From Glandiceps talaboti (taxonomy: Eukaryota; Hemichordata; Enteropneusta; Spengelidae), in contig NC_135561.1 in assembly GCF_964340395.1 (NCBI RefSeq), positions 17,072,740 through 17,136,739 of the forward strand: a DNA stretch of 64,000 nucleotides. The letters are read 5' to 3'. Both the position numbers and the translations under genes were made by a program. The notes under the pieces were generated by a model. The model searched no databases. It saw nothing but the letters and a program-made list of their open reading frames with translations, and was not told the origin of the DNA. The number at the start of each line of letters is the position of its first letter. Position 1 is the first letter of the stretch. Positions 51,801-64,000 of the stretch are shown here, piece by piece.

Positions 51801-53670
51801 AGAAGAATAAATTAAAAGTTATCTGTAAGAAAGACATCGAAAACTGGTATTCTCTCCAGAAGGACTGAGACTGTAGTCTTAGAAACCAATATTACTTGAT
51901 TAAATATAACTTGTTAACTAAAGTTAATAACTTTAGTTGATTGATAAGTTCCATTTGATGTTATTCATTTCACCAAGGACGTAACCGTAACAATGTTAAT
52001 TATTGATGTTATTTTAAATACACATAATTTGTCAAAGGTCGAGGTTCTACTAAAAAATATAAACTGTTCGCACACGCGTCTCGGGGTCCCACGCTACGCA
52101 AAACTAGTCGGTAACCAAGGATACGAATTGACAAACATTTTATAAACATAATTTTACATTATTTTTTTCTCCAAGACATCATGCAGAAATTGGAAGTGGT
52201 CGACGTCACGGTTGTGGTCAGAGCATTAGATGTGCAGTGATCACGACAAGATGCACTATCAATAAACATCATCTAGACATGCGCATTGGAGTACCACTGA
52301 CCTTTAAAATGCGGTGAATATTCGTAATCGTAACACATCGTTTTCATATAGCCATCAGTGATTGGCTTAGATTGTATCACGCGGTAAGGACTTTAGACCT
52401 ATGGTGACCCCAATTTGCATATTGGAAGCACAAGTCGCGTAAAATGCACTAGGGCAATATTTATGTAACACAGAGGTCTTACAGCTATTTGGTTTGACTA
52501 TGGAAAGAATATACGCTAGAGAAAGTGATGCGTCATAGAATTAAACCCCTCATGTTCAAATGGTTTCATTCGCTGTCCTCCCCCGGCTTTCAGCCTCGGG
52601 AAATATTTGCTACACAACAGCCCTCGTAGTGGTAGACATCTACTAGTGCCCTCATAGCTAGGCAATAAGTGTATGTTATTACAAGGCATACGTTTTCTTT
52701 GTTTCTAGCCCAAATCTGTAATTTCAAAACCCCAGTGTATGCAACTACGTGTACGGGACAACACTGTAATAGTTTGCATTATGCACATAGTACAGTATAC
52801 GTATCGCCTTACAGTCCAGATTTCATCATCAAATAGAAAGACCCAATTAAACACACCTAATGACAAAATAATAACAAACTAATTTTGTGGTTATAACAAT
52901 CAGTACTTCAAATATTACACCCACTCATAGTTTCCGAATGTAATTATAAAACAATCACAATCAAAAAGAATTAAGGAGATTTTTAAATGTCAACCAAATT
53001 ATAGAAAAATATAATAATTCTCACATCAATTTCAAAATATATGAAAATTAGCAATTTTAGTAATGAAGGGACTTCTTCACTTCAAGTGCTTTATTATTTC
53101 TAAAAAAATATATTGGCTGACGGTTACTTTCGCGAGGTTTATGGACGGACAGAGTATATGCCATTTCGAGTGATCTGAAGTTTTTAGGTCGTAGAAAGGA
53201 TCTGTCTGTTAGGAGGGAATTGGGACATGGGTGATTGCCAATTGAAAATAAATTATATGCTTGTTTCTTGCCCAGTCGTTTTATCACGTGATGCAGAGGT
53301 TCTATCACGTGGCTCTTGTTAACTTATTCACTGGTGATACACTCGACTGTGAACAGTACAAAAGTTGGTTCACGTTTACAAATCTTCGACAGTTGTTGGT
53401 TTTGTGAAAACTAACCAATTTTCGGTCTCTAGCATTTTGGTACGACGAATTATCTTCCTTGATTTATTGGCCAAAACATGTATAATTGAAAACTTAAGTG
53501 ACTAATTTTGTAGTCATACAAAGATACTGTTTTATTACATATTCAGTTTTAGACCCGGTTAAATTGTCAGGCAGTTATGTGTTTAGCTTTATGGACTATA
53601 CACATCGGAAGACACGACCACAATAAAATGAAGTTGTGCTAGTGCAGCAATCCTACCAATTTTGCTGGAA
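48800..53670. other. Mostly unannotated stretch around one MITE
   Basis: Outside the MITE at 50.2 kb nothing is recognised. A short perfect hairpin (AACTAAAGTT-aat-AACTTTAGTT, 10-bp stem) lies at 51916-51938. A frame at 49253-49341 ends YILRVSNIFAVPYEDP but is not identified. Confidence 0.4.
50160..50481. mobile_element. Palindromic TTAA MITE, copy 1 (best preserved)
   Basis: The element is flanked by TTAA on both sides (50156-50159 and 50482-50485). The left end AGTGACCATATGAGG pairs with the right end CCTCATCCATATGTCCACT. The inner arms (gtaactcattacattgca and its complement) also pair, so most of the 322 bp folds on itself. It has no coding capacity. Related copies lie at 46944-47240 and 56641-56977. 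Confidence 0.65.
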
Positions 53671-53674
53671 TCAC

Positions 53675-53870
<196 letters not shown>

Positions 53871-53873
53871 CAG

Positions 53874-53964
53874 GGTTCTTGTAAAGTTTCATCTAGATGT
53901 CATGGAATCAGTCAAGGAAGAAATTGAGGAGTACAAAGAAATGACACTTGAAGCAAGAAATTAA
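53874..53964 (+). CDS. Candidate terminal exon, charged helical C-terminus
   Basis: A CT array (53678-53865) acts like a very long polypyrimidine tract and ends in aaatccag (CAG 53871-53873). The following frame, with one base carried over, reads VLVKFHLDVMESVKEEIEEY then KEMTLEARN and stops at TAA 53962-53964. It is strongly acidic and helical with normal-looking codon use. The next AATAAA is about 500 bases downstream (near 54470). No protein is recognised. It could be the C-terminus of a plus-strand gene whose other exons lie in the preceding featureless DNA. Confidence 0.28.
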
Positions 53965-55125
53965 ACCCTCGTCCCCTCGTCAGAGTGCTCTTAAGAGCTG
54001 CGCTAACGCAACTGTTATATTGAATATGTCGTCCTGATATGCACCTTTCTATTCCTCGGCAGGTGAGAAGCCAATTCATTAACCTTTATACCCTTTCAAC
54101 CTTTCAGGATCCCATAGATTCGTAGAAACCCTGCCTAAGGGTCGTCAATTTAGGAATCGACATTTCTAAACCTAAAACAAAGGAGACCACACAATACCAG
54201 AACATAATTTAAACAAATCACTTTATAAATTGATGTAATTGCCTTCAAATATGTATATTACTTTCATAAAAATAACACTTTCTTTATACGATTGCGCTTC
54301 TGTGGAAAGCGCAGCATGCTTCCTCTTTCAAGCAAACTTCTTCTAAGAGCACCGTAAGGTTGACTATTTATCGCCCTGACTCACAATTAACCGCTGATAA
54401 AAACCATCCTGTCTAGTCTTTTAGAAAATACGGTTATTTCTTTTATATCAGCTTACAATAAACGTGAGAAAATAAAGTATAAATCACCTACGGTGGCCGG
54501 TAATAACTTACTAGACATATAAACACCTATCTTTCACGACAACGCTAATTAATTCGGACTACACAATCCGTGTACAGAAAGAAACGAATATTTGCCACTC
54601 TTATGATTTCTTTTGTGTCACTCTCTAGCTGTTTGGCTCATTCACGCCCCCCCCCCCCCCCCAAACGTGTTGCCTAATGTATCGTCTGTTACCACCCCTT
54701 CACAAAACAAACAAAGCCAAACAAAAGTGCAGAAATCAAACTGTAATGTGTCACATAGGAGATAATTGTTCATCGAAAGTGAGAATAAAGACATGGACAA
54801 TTTACAAGCTGGTGACACATGTCATTTGCCTTAGTGGCACAAGGTCCAACGGCAACAGATAAGGAATATGCTATTACGTCACCTAGTTATAAATCTGTGT
54901 CATGTTTGGGCAACCTGTGCATTTATCATCATTTATAGAAAATAATTACTGAGGTTGTTCCCACGACTTCCATTATTTAACAAAACTCATAGGCGTGTGG
55001 GAGAACATCGTACTTTAGTTATTACTTCTCTTTTCCAAATTTCATTCTCTTTCTGTCCGTTTCTATCTATTGACTCGATGAATCTACTCGAATCTTAATT
55101 ACTATCATTTTATCAGTTGCATGTT

Positions 55126-55126
<1 letters not shown>

Positions 55127-55220
<94 letters not shown>
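55127..55220 (+). repeat. (CT)n array
   Basis: About 45 units after two CTCC units. Confidence 0.95.
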
Positions 55221-55221
<1 letters not shown>

Positions 55222-55223
<2 letters not shown>

Positions 55224-55377
55224 GGAAAGGGAATATGACATCTTGAAGCGAACTACTACTGAAACAATTGCAATCGGCCTATCAATATATGCATCCAATT
55301 CTGATCAAGCTACACTGATCGTCTGTACTCTGCGACCAATTGTTTATAGCAGAGCGTACATAAGCTGTGTAGCTTAA
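55222..55377 (+). CDS. Weak candidate exon after a CT array
   Basis: A CT array again ends in an acceptor-like CAG (55221-55223). An open frame follows, EREYDILKRTTTETIAIGL and so on to a stop at 55375-55377. No donor or recognised family is present. It is listed because the first 20 residues look protein-like and the layout repeats the one at 53.9 kb, but a chance frame is more likely. Confidence 0.12.
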
Positions 55378-55763
55378 TCCTCATATACATATATTGCTTA
55401 ATGTTTGTTATATCAAGGGTAAAAAAGTTGTGAATAAAAGAATAATATCTGAATATCCACAGCTGTATAATTATGTATCTATAACCTATCACATAGGACA
55501 ATAACCCTGTAAATCGCTGAAATCATGTTATACCCACGGTAGGATGACTGTGAGTTACCTAACTGCTGTGTGCCACAGATGTGACACCAGCACACGTCGT
55601 TTTGTTGTACAGTTAATATACGTCATTGCATTCATGTCGTATCAAAAGAGTTGGGATTCACAGCATGTGATAACCCGAACATACTACAGTTTTCTGTGCT
55701 CGGGGAATGTGAAATTCCTCCTCTCACATACCCACATATGCTTAAATACATGCATGCATATAC

Positions 55764-55818
55764 ATACATACATACATACATACATACATACATACATACA
55801 TACATACATACATACATA
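55764..55818 (+). repeat. (CATA)n array
   Basis: Fourteen units. Confidence 0.9.
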
Positions 55819-56202
55819 GTTTGCTTCAATGTCCGTAAACTAAATACATGCATGAATATATTAGTGACACTAATTGTACCAAAAGCCATTACTCCCAACT
55901 AGAAAGTTATTACGACTCCATGATGCAACAACCATCGTAGCGTGTCAAACGAATTAATAGTCTTCAATCGTCAAGGACATTCAAAGTCGTCAAAAATCTC
56001 ACTTTTGAATTTCTAGACATGATGTTTGTTCATTTTTTTAATTAAACATATATTACAGTTCATAAGAAATTGTGAAATCACTACTGGCATAGGTGTTATG
56101 GAGATGTTGTAAGCAAAGGCAAATCACACTGAAAATAGATTACGTGTAATAACGATAACGCAATGCTGATGTAAGTAATAGCATTCGATATGGAAATGAA
56201 AA

Positions 56203-56454
56203 ATGCTAATTAAATATGCTAATTAAATATGCTAATTATCTTTCGCTACAAATGGGTTTGATTTACGCTTATAGAAGAATAAAGAACTTGGGAAATGACG
56301 ATATGCAAATTTAAAAGCGTTTGCTTTTATCATCAAATAATTGTCTTCCCTGCAATTAAAAAGTACATCGATTATCAAGCAGATACAAGGTAGTATTATC
56401 CAGGTAGAATAATTAATGTCAAATTTGCATATCTTAAGTGATGTTAATTTGCAT
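56203..56454. promoter_or_regulatory. Cluster of POU octamer-like sites
   Basis: ATGCTAAT occurs three times as a 13-bp tandem (56203, 56216, 56229; unit atgctaattaaat). Canonical ATGCAAAT follows at 56303, and its complement ATTTGCAT at 56423 and 56447. ATGCAAAT is the POU octamer, and taattaa is a homeodomain core. The surrounding 250 bases are AT-rich and non-coding. An enhancer role is inference. Confidence 0.3.
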
Positions 56455-56640
56455 TCTTATCGCCCACACGATTGTTAAATTGTGTGGCAATATTTTTTAT
56501 TTTTTATTTTATAGTATAAATATATAGAAAATTACTCAAATGTGTCTGTCCAGCTTTTGTATAATACATACTGTAGATCTCTTACTCTGGAAAAAAATTC
56601 TTAATGCCAAATTGCAGAACATGTATCTTGCTTTCCTTAA

Positions 56641-56974
56641 AAAAACAAAGTGGCCATATGGATGAGGATTTGTTATTTATTTTTGATATTTGATTTATAA
56701 AATAATTTTATCATGGCGTCCTACTTGAATAATCAGTGTGAAACAACATTGACAAAGTCAGTGTTTGTAACTCAGTACATTAGAAAAAGCCAAAAAGTGT
56801 GTAAAAAGTTTGTTATTGTACGTACAATAAAATGTTCACACATTTTTTAATCCTGTGTAATTTATTGAGTCACAAACAAGGACTTGGTCTATGTTATTTG
56901 ATATTGATTTTTCAAGTAGGAAGCCATGATAAAATTGTTTTATATTAAATCAAAAATAAGTACCCAAATTCGGT

Positions 56975-56977
<3 letters not shown>
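56641..56977. mobile_element. Palindromic TTAA MITE, copy 3, right end replaced by a TA array
   Basis: The left end AAAGTGGCCATATGGATGAG follows TTAA (56637-56640) after a few extra A's. The body matches the copy at 50.2 kb (atggcgtcctacttgaa; aagtaggaagccatgataaa). The right terminal repeat is not recognisable: sequence after cccaaattcgg passes straight into a (TA)n array. Confidence 0.5.
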
Positions 56978-57072
<95 letters not shown>

Positions 57073-57080
57073 ATATATAT
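56978..57080. repeat. (TA)n array
   Basis: About 45 TA units with a tacatg break near the end. It replaces the right terminal repeat of a MITE copy. Confidence 0.95.
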
Positions 57081-57397
57081 TACAATGTCCATATCGTGTA
57101 AATTTTAATTGATCATAAGAAATGGAATTTTCTAAAATGACAAGAGTTGCTAGTACATACTAACTACTTGATGAAATCATTTTACTCTCCTTTTTAATGA
57201 TGTTACTTATTTTAGTTGTCATGTAATCTGTTCATGTTGAGAGTTTCTTTAGTGTAGGTATTTATTTCCATAGTGACTCAGTTGTAAGTCCAATGGGGCT
57301 TGATGCTGTACTAGGTTTATTTCCAATTTTGTTCTTAAAAGGCAAATGTTTTAAAACAATTTTACTTCCTGTGACATACCTCCCAAAAAAAATAAGA

Positions 57398-57467
57398 TTA
57401 GGTAGGTCGGAATTTCAGTTCATCTTGCTTCAACCCTAAGACAAAATCATCGCTGGTCATAATATCT
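57398..57467 (-). CDS. Weak candidate terminal exon, minus strand
   Basis: On the minus strand an acceptor (atcaaactaccacag) ends at 57468. The frame then reads DIMTSDDFVLGLKQ then DELKFRPT and stops at 57398-57400. Acidic and basic residues alternate normally. No family is recognised and the polypyrimidine tract is only moderate. Confidence 0.14.
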
Positions 57468-57792
57468 CTGTGGTAGTTTGATGAAGTATAAAAGAAGCAA
57501 ATGGAGGGAAAACTATATGTGAAGTAGACTGACACAATATACAGACTATACTTTATAAAATTCACCTTGAAGGCTGAAAGACTTGGTTTCACTGGAATGG
57601 AATTTAAATTATTTAAAAATGACCAAAAACAAACTTTGCCACGAAAATTTACATAGAAATGTTTTCACTTAAATTCTCTCCATTTTACCTTTTTTGAATG
57701 TGAAAAAAATGTTTCGGGTCTTTTTGGGCTTTAACTAGAGTTGGGTGACCTGGAAACTCACCCTTGTCATTTAACCTTGTTTGTATTTGTCG

Positions 57793-58060
57793 ATAATCAA
57801 TTAATCAATCAATCAATCAATCAATTAATCGATCGTTCAGGAAATTTATAGAGCACCTGCATCCAATGCGAAGTAAAGTTCAGAGGCGCTGTACAGTTAA
57901 ATATAATTTGAAAACTTTCGCGAACAAGTTATGTTTTAAGGTTCTTCCTGAAGGCACTGACTGTGGGTGTCTGTTGACGCTCCAGTGGCAATTTGTTCCA
58001 AAGACGCGGTGCGGCACGTGAGAAAGCACAACCACGAAAGGAATTAAGTCTGTACATTTG
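57793..58060 (-). repeat. SINE-like dispersed repeat with (CAAT)n tail
   Basis: A (CAAT)n tail (57796-57830) is followed by aaatttatagagcacctgc and gaggcgctgtacag. A GC-richer body follows, with tgttccaaagacgcggtgcg and acgtgagaaagcac. The order matches common invertebrate repeats whose GC-rich body reads like degenerate coding sequence. Orientation is inferred from the tail. No intact frame is present. Confidence 0.4.
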
Positions 58061-58235
58061 ATATTTAAAATGTATATATTTAGCATATCACATATTATGA
58101 TGATAAAAAATTGTACTTCTGCACATGTTTAGCTTCGTATTTATGTTTATGTCAAACCAACCAGGGCCTGACCTTCATGAAGCCATTAGATGATATATGC
58201 ATTGAAATATACTACAAACTTTTCTATATTCACTA

Positions 58236-58396
58236 CTAGAAAATTCTACAATTTTACAGTCTTCAGCTAGTTCTCAAAGACCAATTTTCACTAATTACCA
58301 GACTGGTACATTGTGTTCATGTACAAGAAGGCATATTAGTCACTACTTATTGTTGTGTTGAAGTTGTTTTCCAGTGAAATTATCAAAAATAAACCT
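58236..58396 (+). repeat. Dispersed repeat family B, copy 2
   Basis: This is the partner of 45678-45830: ctagaaaattctaca, then agttctcaaagacca, then gcatattagtcac and aaaaataaacctt. Divergence is moderate and neither copy has a coding frame. Confidence 0.45.
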
Positions 58397-58399
58397 TTT

Positions 58400-61300
58400 T
58401 AGCGAACATTTCCAGGTTTACAATAGTTCTATCTCTTTTTTTCTCTTGGACAGATTGTTATTTTTACTTCGATCACAAAATATGTTCAAGGCGTGTCCAT
58501 GAATCTCCATTTTGAATCTATTCATTTTAACGTTACGGTGAATTTTATTTTTGCAATAAAAACCTAAACCGACTTGTAAACTAACAGTAACAGCATTCCT
58601 ACTTAGCGAACTGAAAACAAAATATATGAATCCCAAGCTCCTGGATATCATTACAATTGATATTTTAATAAAACAAACAGAGTTAATATAATTAGGGGCC
58701 GACAGAATTGTGCGAATGTATTCTCTATACAAAAATACTGTTTATATAAATTAGACCATCAAATATTATGTCCAGACACTACTATTGATAGCAAATTACA
58801 TGCAATTATATTCATTGTTGCGATGGCAATCGCCTACTTACATCGCTTATAAACTTATTAAAATCCATGGCGTCGAAAAGACCAGTTACTTTCATAGGGT
58901 TAGCAGTTCAGAAAATGTTTAACGCCGGTTATGTCAAATCTATCAACAGCGCCACCACACATCGAAGCCTAAGGATGCAGTTACTATAAACTCAGACTAC
59001 TACGTTAGTGGTCTGAGCTACTATATATTGGCAAGGTGTGTAAATAACCTTTGACCTGGGCAGATCCTCATGATATGCATAATATAAGCGTCTGTCATTA
59101 GTCCACATCACAGGTTTATTCATTGTGTTGATTGATTCATTTTCAATTGAAATTAGTTCACTATTTATATAGGTTATTTGATTTGCAATTTATTCGAACT
59201 AACTTACTTCAGGGAAGACAACTCAAAATGTATTGCCATAAAGTAAAACAATCACCTCGCTAAAATTCAACACAAAAGACGTCAGAGGGAATTAAAAATA
59301 AACTATAACAGGTGCATCCAAAATGGTTTTCATTAATATTATGTTGTTTCAGATCAAAAATGATGTTTTTAAGAGAATCGCCCCAACCTTAAAATATGGA
59401 GGAGGTGGGGTGTTTAGCTGTTCTTATGTGCCCTTCCACTTGTGGTGAACGATATCTGCCCTCCCTCCCTCCCTCCCTCCCTCCCACCGGGTTTCAACTT
59501 GCCCGCCAGTCCACTGCCTACCCAATATTGTGAATGGTTTTCGCACTTCCCACCAGGAAAACTTTGTGTTTTCCACTATACCAGCAACTTATTTTGACGT
59601 ACGCAATGTGAGTCACCTGTGCCTTACAGCACTCCCCGCCATTCACCTAAATTTCCACGTTTTTTCCCACTGTATCAAAACCAGGACTTCCCTGTCGCAA
59701 TTCTTCCCTGTTTGCTCCCCTCCCGGGACAGATCGAAAAAAAAATGCCCATCCACTGAAAAATTGCGTAAGAACAGCTTTTTGCAAAATATAGCTTCGTT
59801 GACCGCACCTGCTACAAGCAGCCATTTTCATCGATCTCAGCAACGTTTCTGATTGGCATGGGTGACCTCATATCGAAATTACACATTTTTGGTAATTTTT
59901 GAAATTCGGAGCACATCAGAACCCTGAATACAAAATTCTGACAAATACATTGAATTTTATATTGCCATTGAAAAAATACAAAGTTATACGTAAATATTCA
60001 TAAATCCGATGCCTCAAAAAGTACAAGTGGTTATGAAGGAAAAACAATCCATCTTTGATATAATATAACAACGAGAAATGTAAAATGAATACTGGAAATG
60101 ACACACGAAGATTATTACCTAATCATATCTGCCTGGCATATTTTGCTCCAAAAGTACATAAACTGCTTTAAAAAGTTTATATTATCATGTTTATTACCTT
60201 GCCAACGACAAGTTACGGGTTCGGGGCATGTTTGTGTGGGGAGGGGTGTGGGGAAGGGAGGTCACATACAACAATGTTATCGCTGGGACAGGTAGAGGGC
60301 GCTCACATGCACGTCACACGAGTAGCTCAAAGAATTCATTCTAATTCGTGATTTGTTTTAATATTTTCCCAATTTCGAATGTTTGGTAGGTAAATAGCTA
60401 AACATTGGGTATATTTAGTATGCGGGTAATGTTTTCTATCTAGTTAGATCCTGGATGGAATTATTTATAGTACAAAATATCATCCTGGCTTCCTAATTAC
60501 ATTAGCTGCCACCCCAGAAATACTTATTACTGGTATCTCAAAATGGCGACCCGTGTAATTAACAACAGTCTATATCACCGTAGCTCTGTAAATGTACATT
60601 TCAAGGGGGGTGCGGGGGGTCGTATGGTAGGGTTTTCGCTTGGAAGTATTTGTACGTACTTTTTTTTCACAGCACAACATTCACAATGATAATAAATTAT
60701 TATCTTACATTGGGCTAACAATCCAAAATTCGTGGTGACCCATATCAAAGTTGAACAAAAGCACAACCCGGCTCTTTTTGTACAACAGTTTGTACTGTAC
60801 TGAACATCAGAAACATCAAAAGTAATTACTGGGCCAGAATAAAGTTCTGAAATATAACATAGTCGTGAATACATTTCAATCCATTTTTTTGTAATAAAAA
60901 AACAGGTATTCGCTTTTAAATATCATGGTGTTGTTGGTGGGAAAAGTATTTCTGTTATTGGAGCAGGAAAGGTTCAATCAATGACAATAGTATACAGAGA
61001 CAGTTAAGTCAATTACACTAGTTAATTATCTAACGAGTAAATTAATCTTGTAAAATTAAGTCCTACCTTCGAGTTTAATCTACACGTCTCTCTCGTCTAT
61101 GTGACTCCAGTCGATTAAGATGCAACTAATTACCAGTCTATATTTAAGACCATTATATTTATATGTCGATTTCTATGTATAATAACACTCCCATCTTCGC
61201 ATCTTTCTCCAATGAAAGATGTCCATTTCAAAACATAAAATCTGTTCATATTCACACGGGTCACACAGAACAAACGTATACAATCTATCTATTGTTAAAT

Positions 61301-61980
61301 CGTAGGGTTTCTCTCTCTATCTCTTCATTTTGTTGACTTTGTGAAAAGGGACGGTACACTTAATGATGTGGGGACCTGTTTCTCCAGCCCTGATCGTTTT
61401 AAACCCCGTGGCTATTTAACCGTTTTGTTTTGGGATTACCAAAAGCTCTAAAAAAAATATCAGTTACGCAATACCGTCTTCTTTGCCTTCAGAGTTATCA
61501 GGCAATACCATGTCGATTTCAATTTGAACAGTGCACATGTCTATTTCATACTGGCATGGGGTCCAGTCACTCTTAATGCCCACTACCGGTAACTGGTAAT
61601 TCTTTATGTTATTGTTCAATAATTTGATGAAGCGATGCAATTTAATAATGGCTACTCTTGCCACATTGCATGTACATTTCAATTATCACTTAATATTAGG
61701 AAATTGAATAGAGTTCCGTTAGGATATGTTCTTTAGCTAATCGAGGGGATAAAAACCACAAAAAATAAATCACACAAAAAACTTGTGAACTATATTGTTA
61801 CAGACAGACGAACGTAGAAAATTCTGAGCATGACTTAGAATATCTACTAATATAAAGACTGAATTTATAACGTACCGTATCAGGTACTGTACAGGTAGTT
61901 TCGTATATTTGAACTATAGCAACACACGGACACACAATCACACATGTATAGTCAGTCACACACACCACACACATTGCATG
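58400..61980. other. Mostly unannotated stretch
   Basis: Apart from the hairpin module at 58991-59017, a (CTCC)n run at 59461-59484 and the candidate at 59.6-59.8 kb, only short frames are seen. A 104-codon minus-strand frame at 58418-58732 is AT-rich and unrecognised. Confidence 0.4.
59643..59825 (-). CDS. Candidate small ORF or first exon with CCAAT box
   Basis: On the minus strand, ATG in a YY1-like start context (gaaaATGGCTGC) opens 60 codons. They begin MAACSRCGQRSYILQKAVL and end at 59643. CCAATC lies 26 bases upstream (59851-59856). A donor (AGCAG/gtgcgg) after six codons (59809) offers a short first-exon alternative. The region is GC-richer than its surroundings. No homologue is recognised. 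Confidence 0.17.
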   Translation of the reverse strand: MAACSRCGQRSYILQKAVLTQFFSGWAFFFRSVPGGEQTGKNCDREVLVLIQWEKTWKFR

Positions 61981-61986
61981 CACACG

Positions 61987-62030
61987 TACGTACGTACGTA
62001 CGTACATACATACATACATACATACATACA

Positions 62031-62064
<34 letters not shown>

Positions 62065-62083
62065 CATGCAGGCAGACACACAC

Positions 62084-62159
<76 letters not shown>

Positions 62160-62404
62160 TGACACACAGGCAAACAAAATAAACACATACATACATACAT
62201 ACATACATACATACATACATACATACATACATGCATGCATGCATGCATGCATGCATGCATGCATACATGCATACATACATACATACATACATACATACAT
62301 ACATACATACATACATACATGCATGCATGCATGCATGCATGCATGCATGCATGCATGCATGCATGCATGCATGCATGCATACATACATACATACATACAT
62401 ACAT

Positions 62405-62443
<39 letters not shown>

Positions 62444-62445
62444 CA

Positions 62446-62537
<92 letters not shown>

Positions 62538-62565
62538 TACATACATACATACATACATACACACA

Positions 62566-62617
<52 letters not shown>

Positions 62618-62662
62618 CACACACACACATACATACATACATACATACATACATACATACAT

Positions 62663-62709
<47 letters not shown>

Positions 62710-62798
62710 TACATACATACATGCATGCATGCATACATACATACATACATACATACATACATACATACATACATACATACATACATACATACATACAT
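61987..62798 (+). repeat. 812-bp composite tetranucleotide array
   Basis: Blocks of TACG, ACAT, GACA, ACAT, ATGC, ACAT, ATGC, ACAT, AC, ACGC, AC, ACAT, ACGC, AC, ACAT, AC, ACAT, ATGC and ACAT follow each other. None contains a stop in any frame, so six overlapping frames of 190-330 codons appear. They are not genes. Confidence 0.95.
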
Positions 62799-63778
62799 AA
62801 TATATGCAAAAATGTAAATATAAATACTTGTTTCTGATAACATGACTTCAAAAAATAGAAAACGGGGTAGATAGGTAGGAATTGTATTTTGATTTATTGT
62901 ACGCCAGATATGAATTCGTCATCAACTTGTTCTGAGAGTCTTAATTAGTAGAGAGACGTGGCCTTCGGTGACTATTAGTGACTCAGAGGGAGAGTCGTTC
63001 TATTGTTCAAATAGTCAAATTAATATAACTTTTTTTTCAGTTTCAAAATAAAGGAAGGTGTACCACGAAATGATTAAAGTCACTACATCCACGTTTGACA
63101 TCTTAGTGGGTATGCCCGGTACACTTGATTAGGAGACCTTGTTATCTTTGTTCACTCGTATAGACTCACGCCTCGGCGATGAATTCTGTTTTATATGTGG
63201 TATTTAAGGGTGCTATTTTGTTGAATGAAAATTAATTTCTCGCCGTTCGAGTCCAAATGTAATTATATGATCACTGTTGGAGTTCATACGTGGCGAATCT
63301 ACACAAAGCAATCATTGGATAGCTAGTTGACCTTGCATTGTCAATATTTAGTCCTTTATCACCGCATTACAACCGGCAATTCTGCCACTTTTGGCCACCT
63401 ACGGCTTTCCGCTTCGATTCTATGTAGAGAGTTTATCGACCTGGGAAATCAAACTTTTGTCAAATGTAATTTGACAAATTTTAGTTTACATTAGTCTAAA
63501 AATATTTAAGTGAATGACTTCCGTAGGCATATTTGACTGCTTGATGATAATAATAACAGCTTAGTTTTGCTTCGGATATACGTGTATTATAATTATGTAG
63601 GTTAGCGTAAAAAAATTACAGCTTACATAGTGATGGCAAACTTATTACAAAAACCTGAAGAAATGTACACTTTCTGTATACAATTTCTTTTCTATTATAT
63701 TAACTAACTAAAGAAGTTTACATTTTTTCAAATATAAATTCTGATCAGTACGACTAATGTGCCCAAGTTGTTCTTAAA

Positions 63779-63988
63779 AGTATGTATGTATGTATGTATG
63801 TATGTATGTATGTATGTATGTATGTATGTATGTATGTATGTATGTATGTATGTATGTATGTATGTATGTATGTATGTATGTATGTATGTATGTATGTATG
63901 TATGCATGTATGTATGAATGTATGTATGTATGTATTATGTATGTATGAATGTATGTATGTATGTATTATGTATGCATGTATGAATGTA
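63779..63988 (+). repeat. (TATG)n array
   Basis: About 45 units with gcatg, gaatg and tattatg variants near the right end. It runs nearly to the window edge. Confidence 0.95.
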
Positions 63989-64000
63989 AATTCATGCATG

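Noticed and set aside
61798-62851. Frames of 295-330 codons on both strands
   Set aside because: They are tetranucleotide arrays without stops; the peptides are Cys-Met-Tyr-Val or His-Thr-Tyr-Ile periodicities with no unique sequence.

Overview
This window is animal nuclear DNA, most likely from a marine invertebrate. It is AT-rich and gene-poor. It has no operons, ribosome-binding sites or long open frames outside low-complexity DNA. It is crowded with di-, tri- and tetranucleotide arrays, short inverted-repeat transposons flanked by TTAA, and one 100-N scaffold gap. I cannot fix the phylum from sequence alone. A mollusc, brachiopod, hemichordate or lancelet would all fit the repeat style.

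The one coding exon I recognise with confidence is on the minus strand at 8290-8362. It is a 24-residue first coding exon opening with MPRAFLVKK, a SNAG repressor motif. It follows an in-frame upstream stop and ends in a consensus splice donor (CAAG/gtaaga). SNAG motifs sit at the N-terminus of zinc-finger repressors (Snail, Scratch, Gfi1, Insm, Ovo). The zinc-finger exons would lie at lower coordinates, and I see none before the left edge, so the gene probably runs out of the window. About a dozen other stretches have an open frame bounded by usable splice sites, or are small ORFs in plausible contexts. They are listed at low confidence because none matches a family I know.

Layout. 1-5.7 kb: a fold-back element with a duplicated arm, a GC-rich open stretch and a SINE-like fragment. 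5.9-9.3 kb: the densest candidate gene-control region, with two small ORFs, an RFX X-box motif, a large TA array, a TATA box and the SNAG exon. 9.3-21.4 kb: mostly featureless, with a candidate exon cluster at 14.2-14.9 kb and CT and CACAA arrays. 21.4-21.5 kb: the gap. 22-33 kb: arrays, a 678-bp TTAA-flanked MITE, a second MITE and two candidate exons. 33-47 kb: a family of about 46-bp repeats arranged as inverted tandem arrays, a second X-box, a 24-bp minisatellite of CRE-like sites and a perfect 35-bp-arm hairpin. 46.9-57.1 kb: three copies of a palindromic TTAA MITE, a chain of related tetranucleotide arrays and a cluster of POU octamer sites. 57-64 kb: SINE-like and dispersed repeat copies, an 812-bp composite array and a terminal TATG array.

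No pathway can be reconstructed. Nearly all the long open frames (up to 330 codons) are translations of microsatellites that lack stop codons in every frame. The most interesting material is the isolated SNAG exon with its surroundings, the fold-back-like arrays of the 46-bp family, the CRE minisatellite and the octamer cluster.
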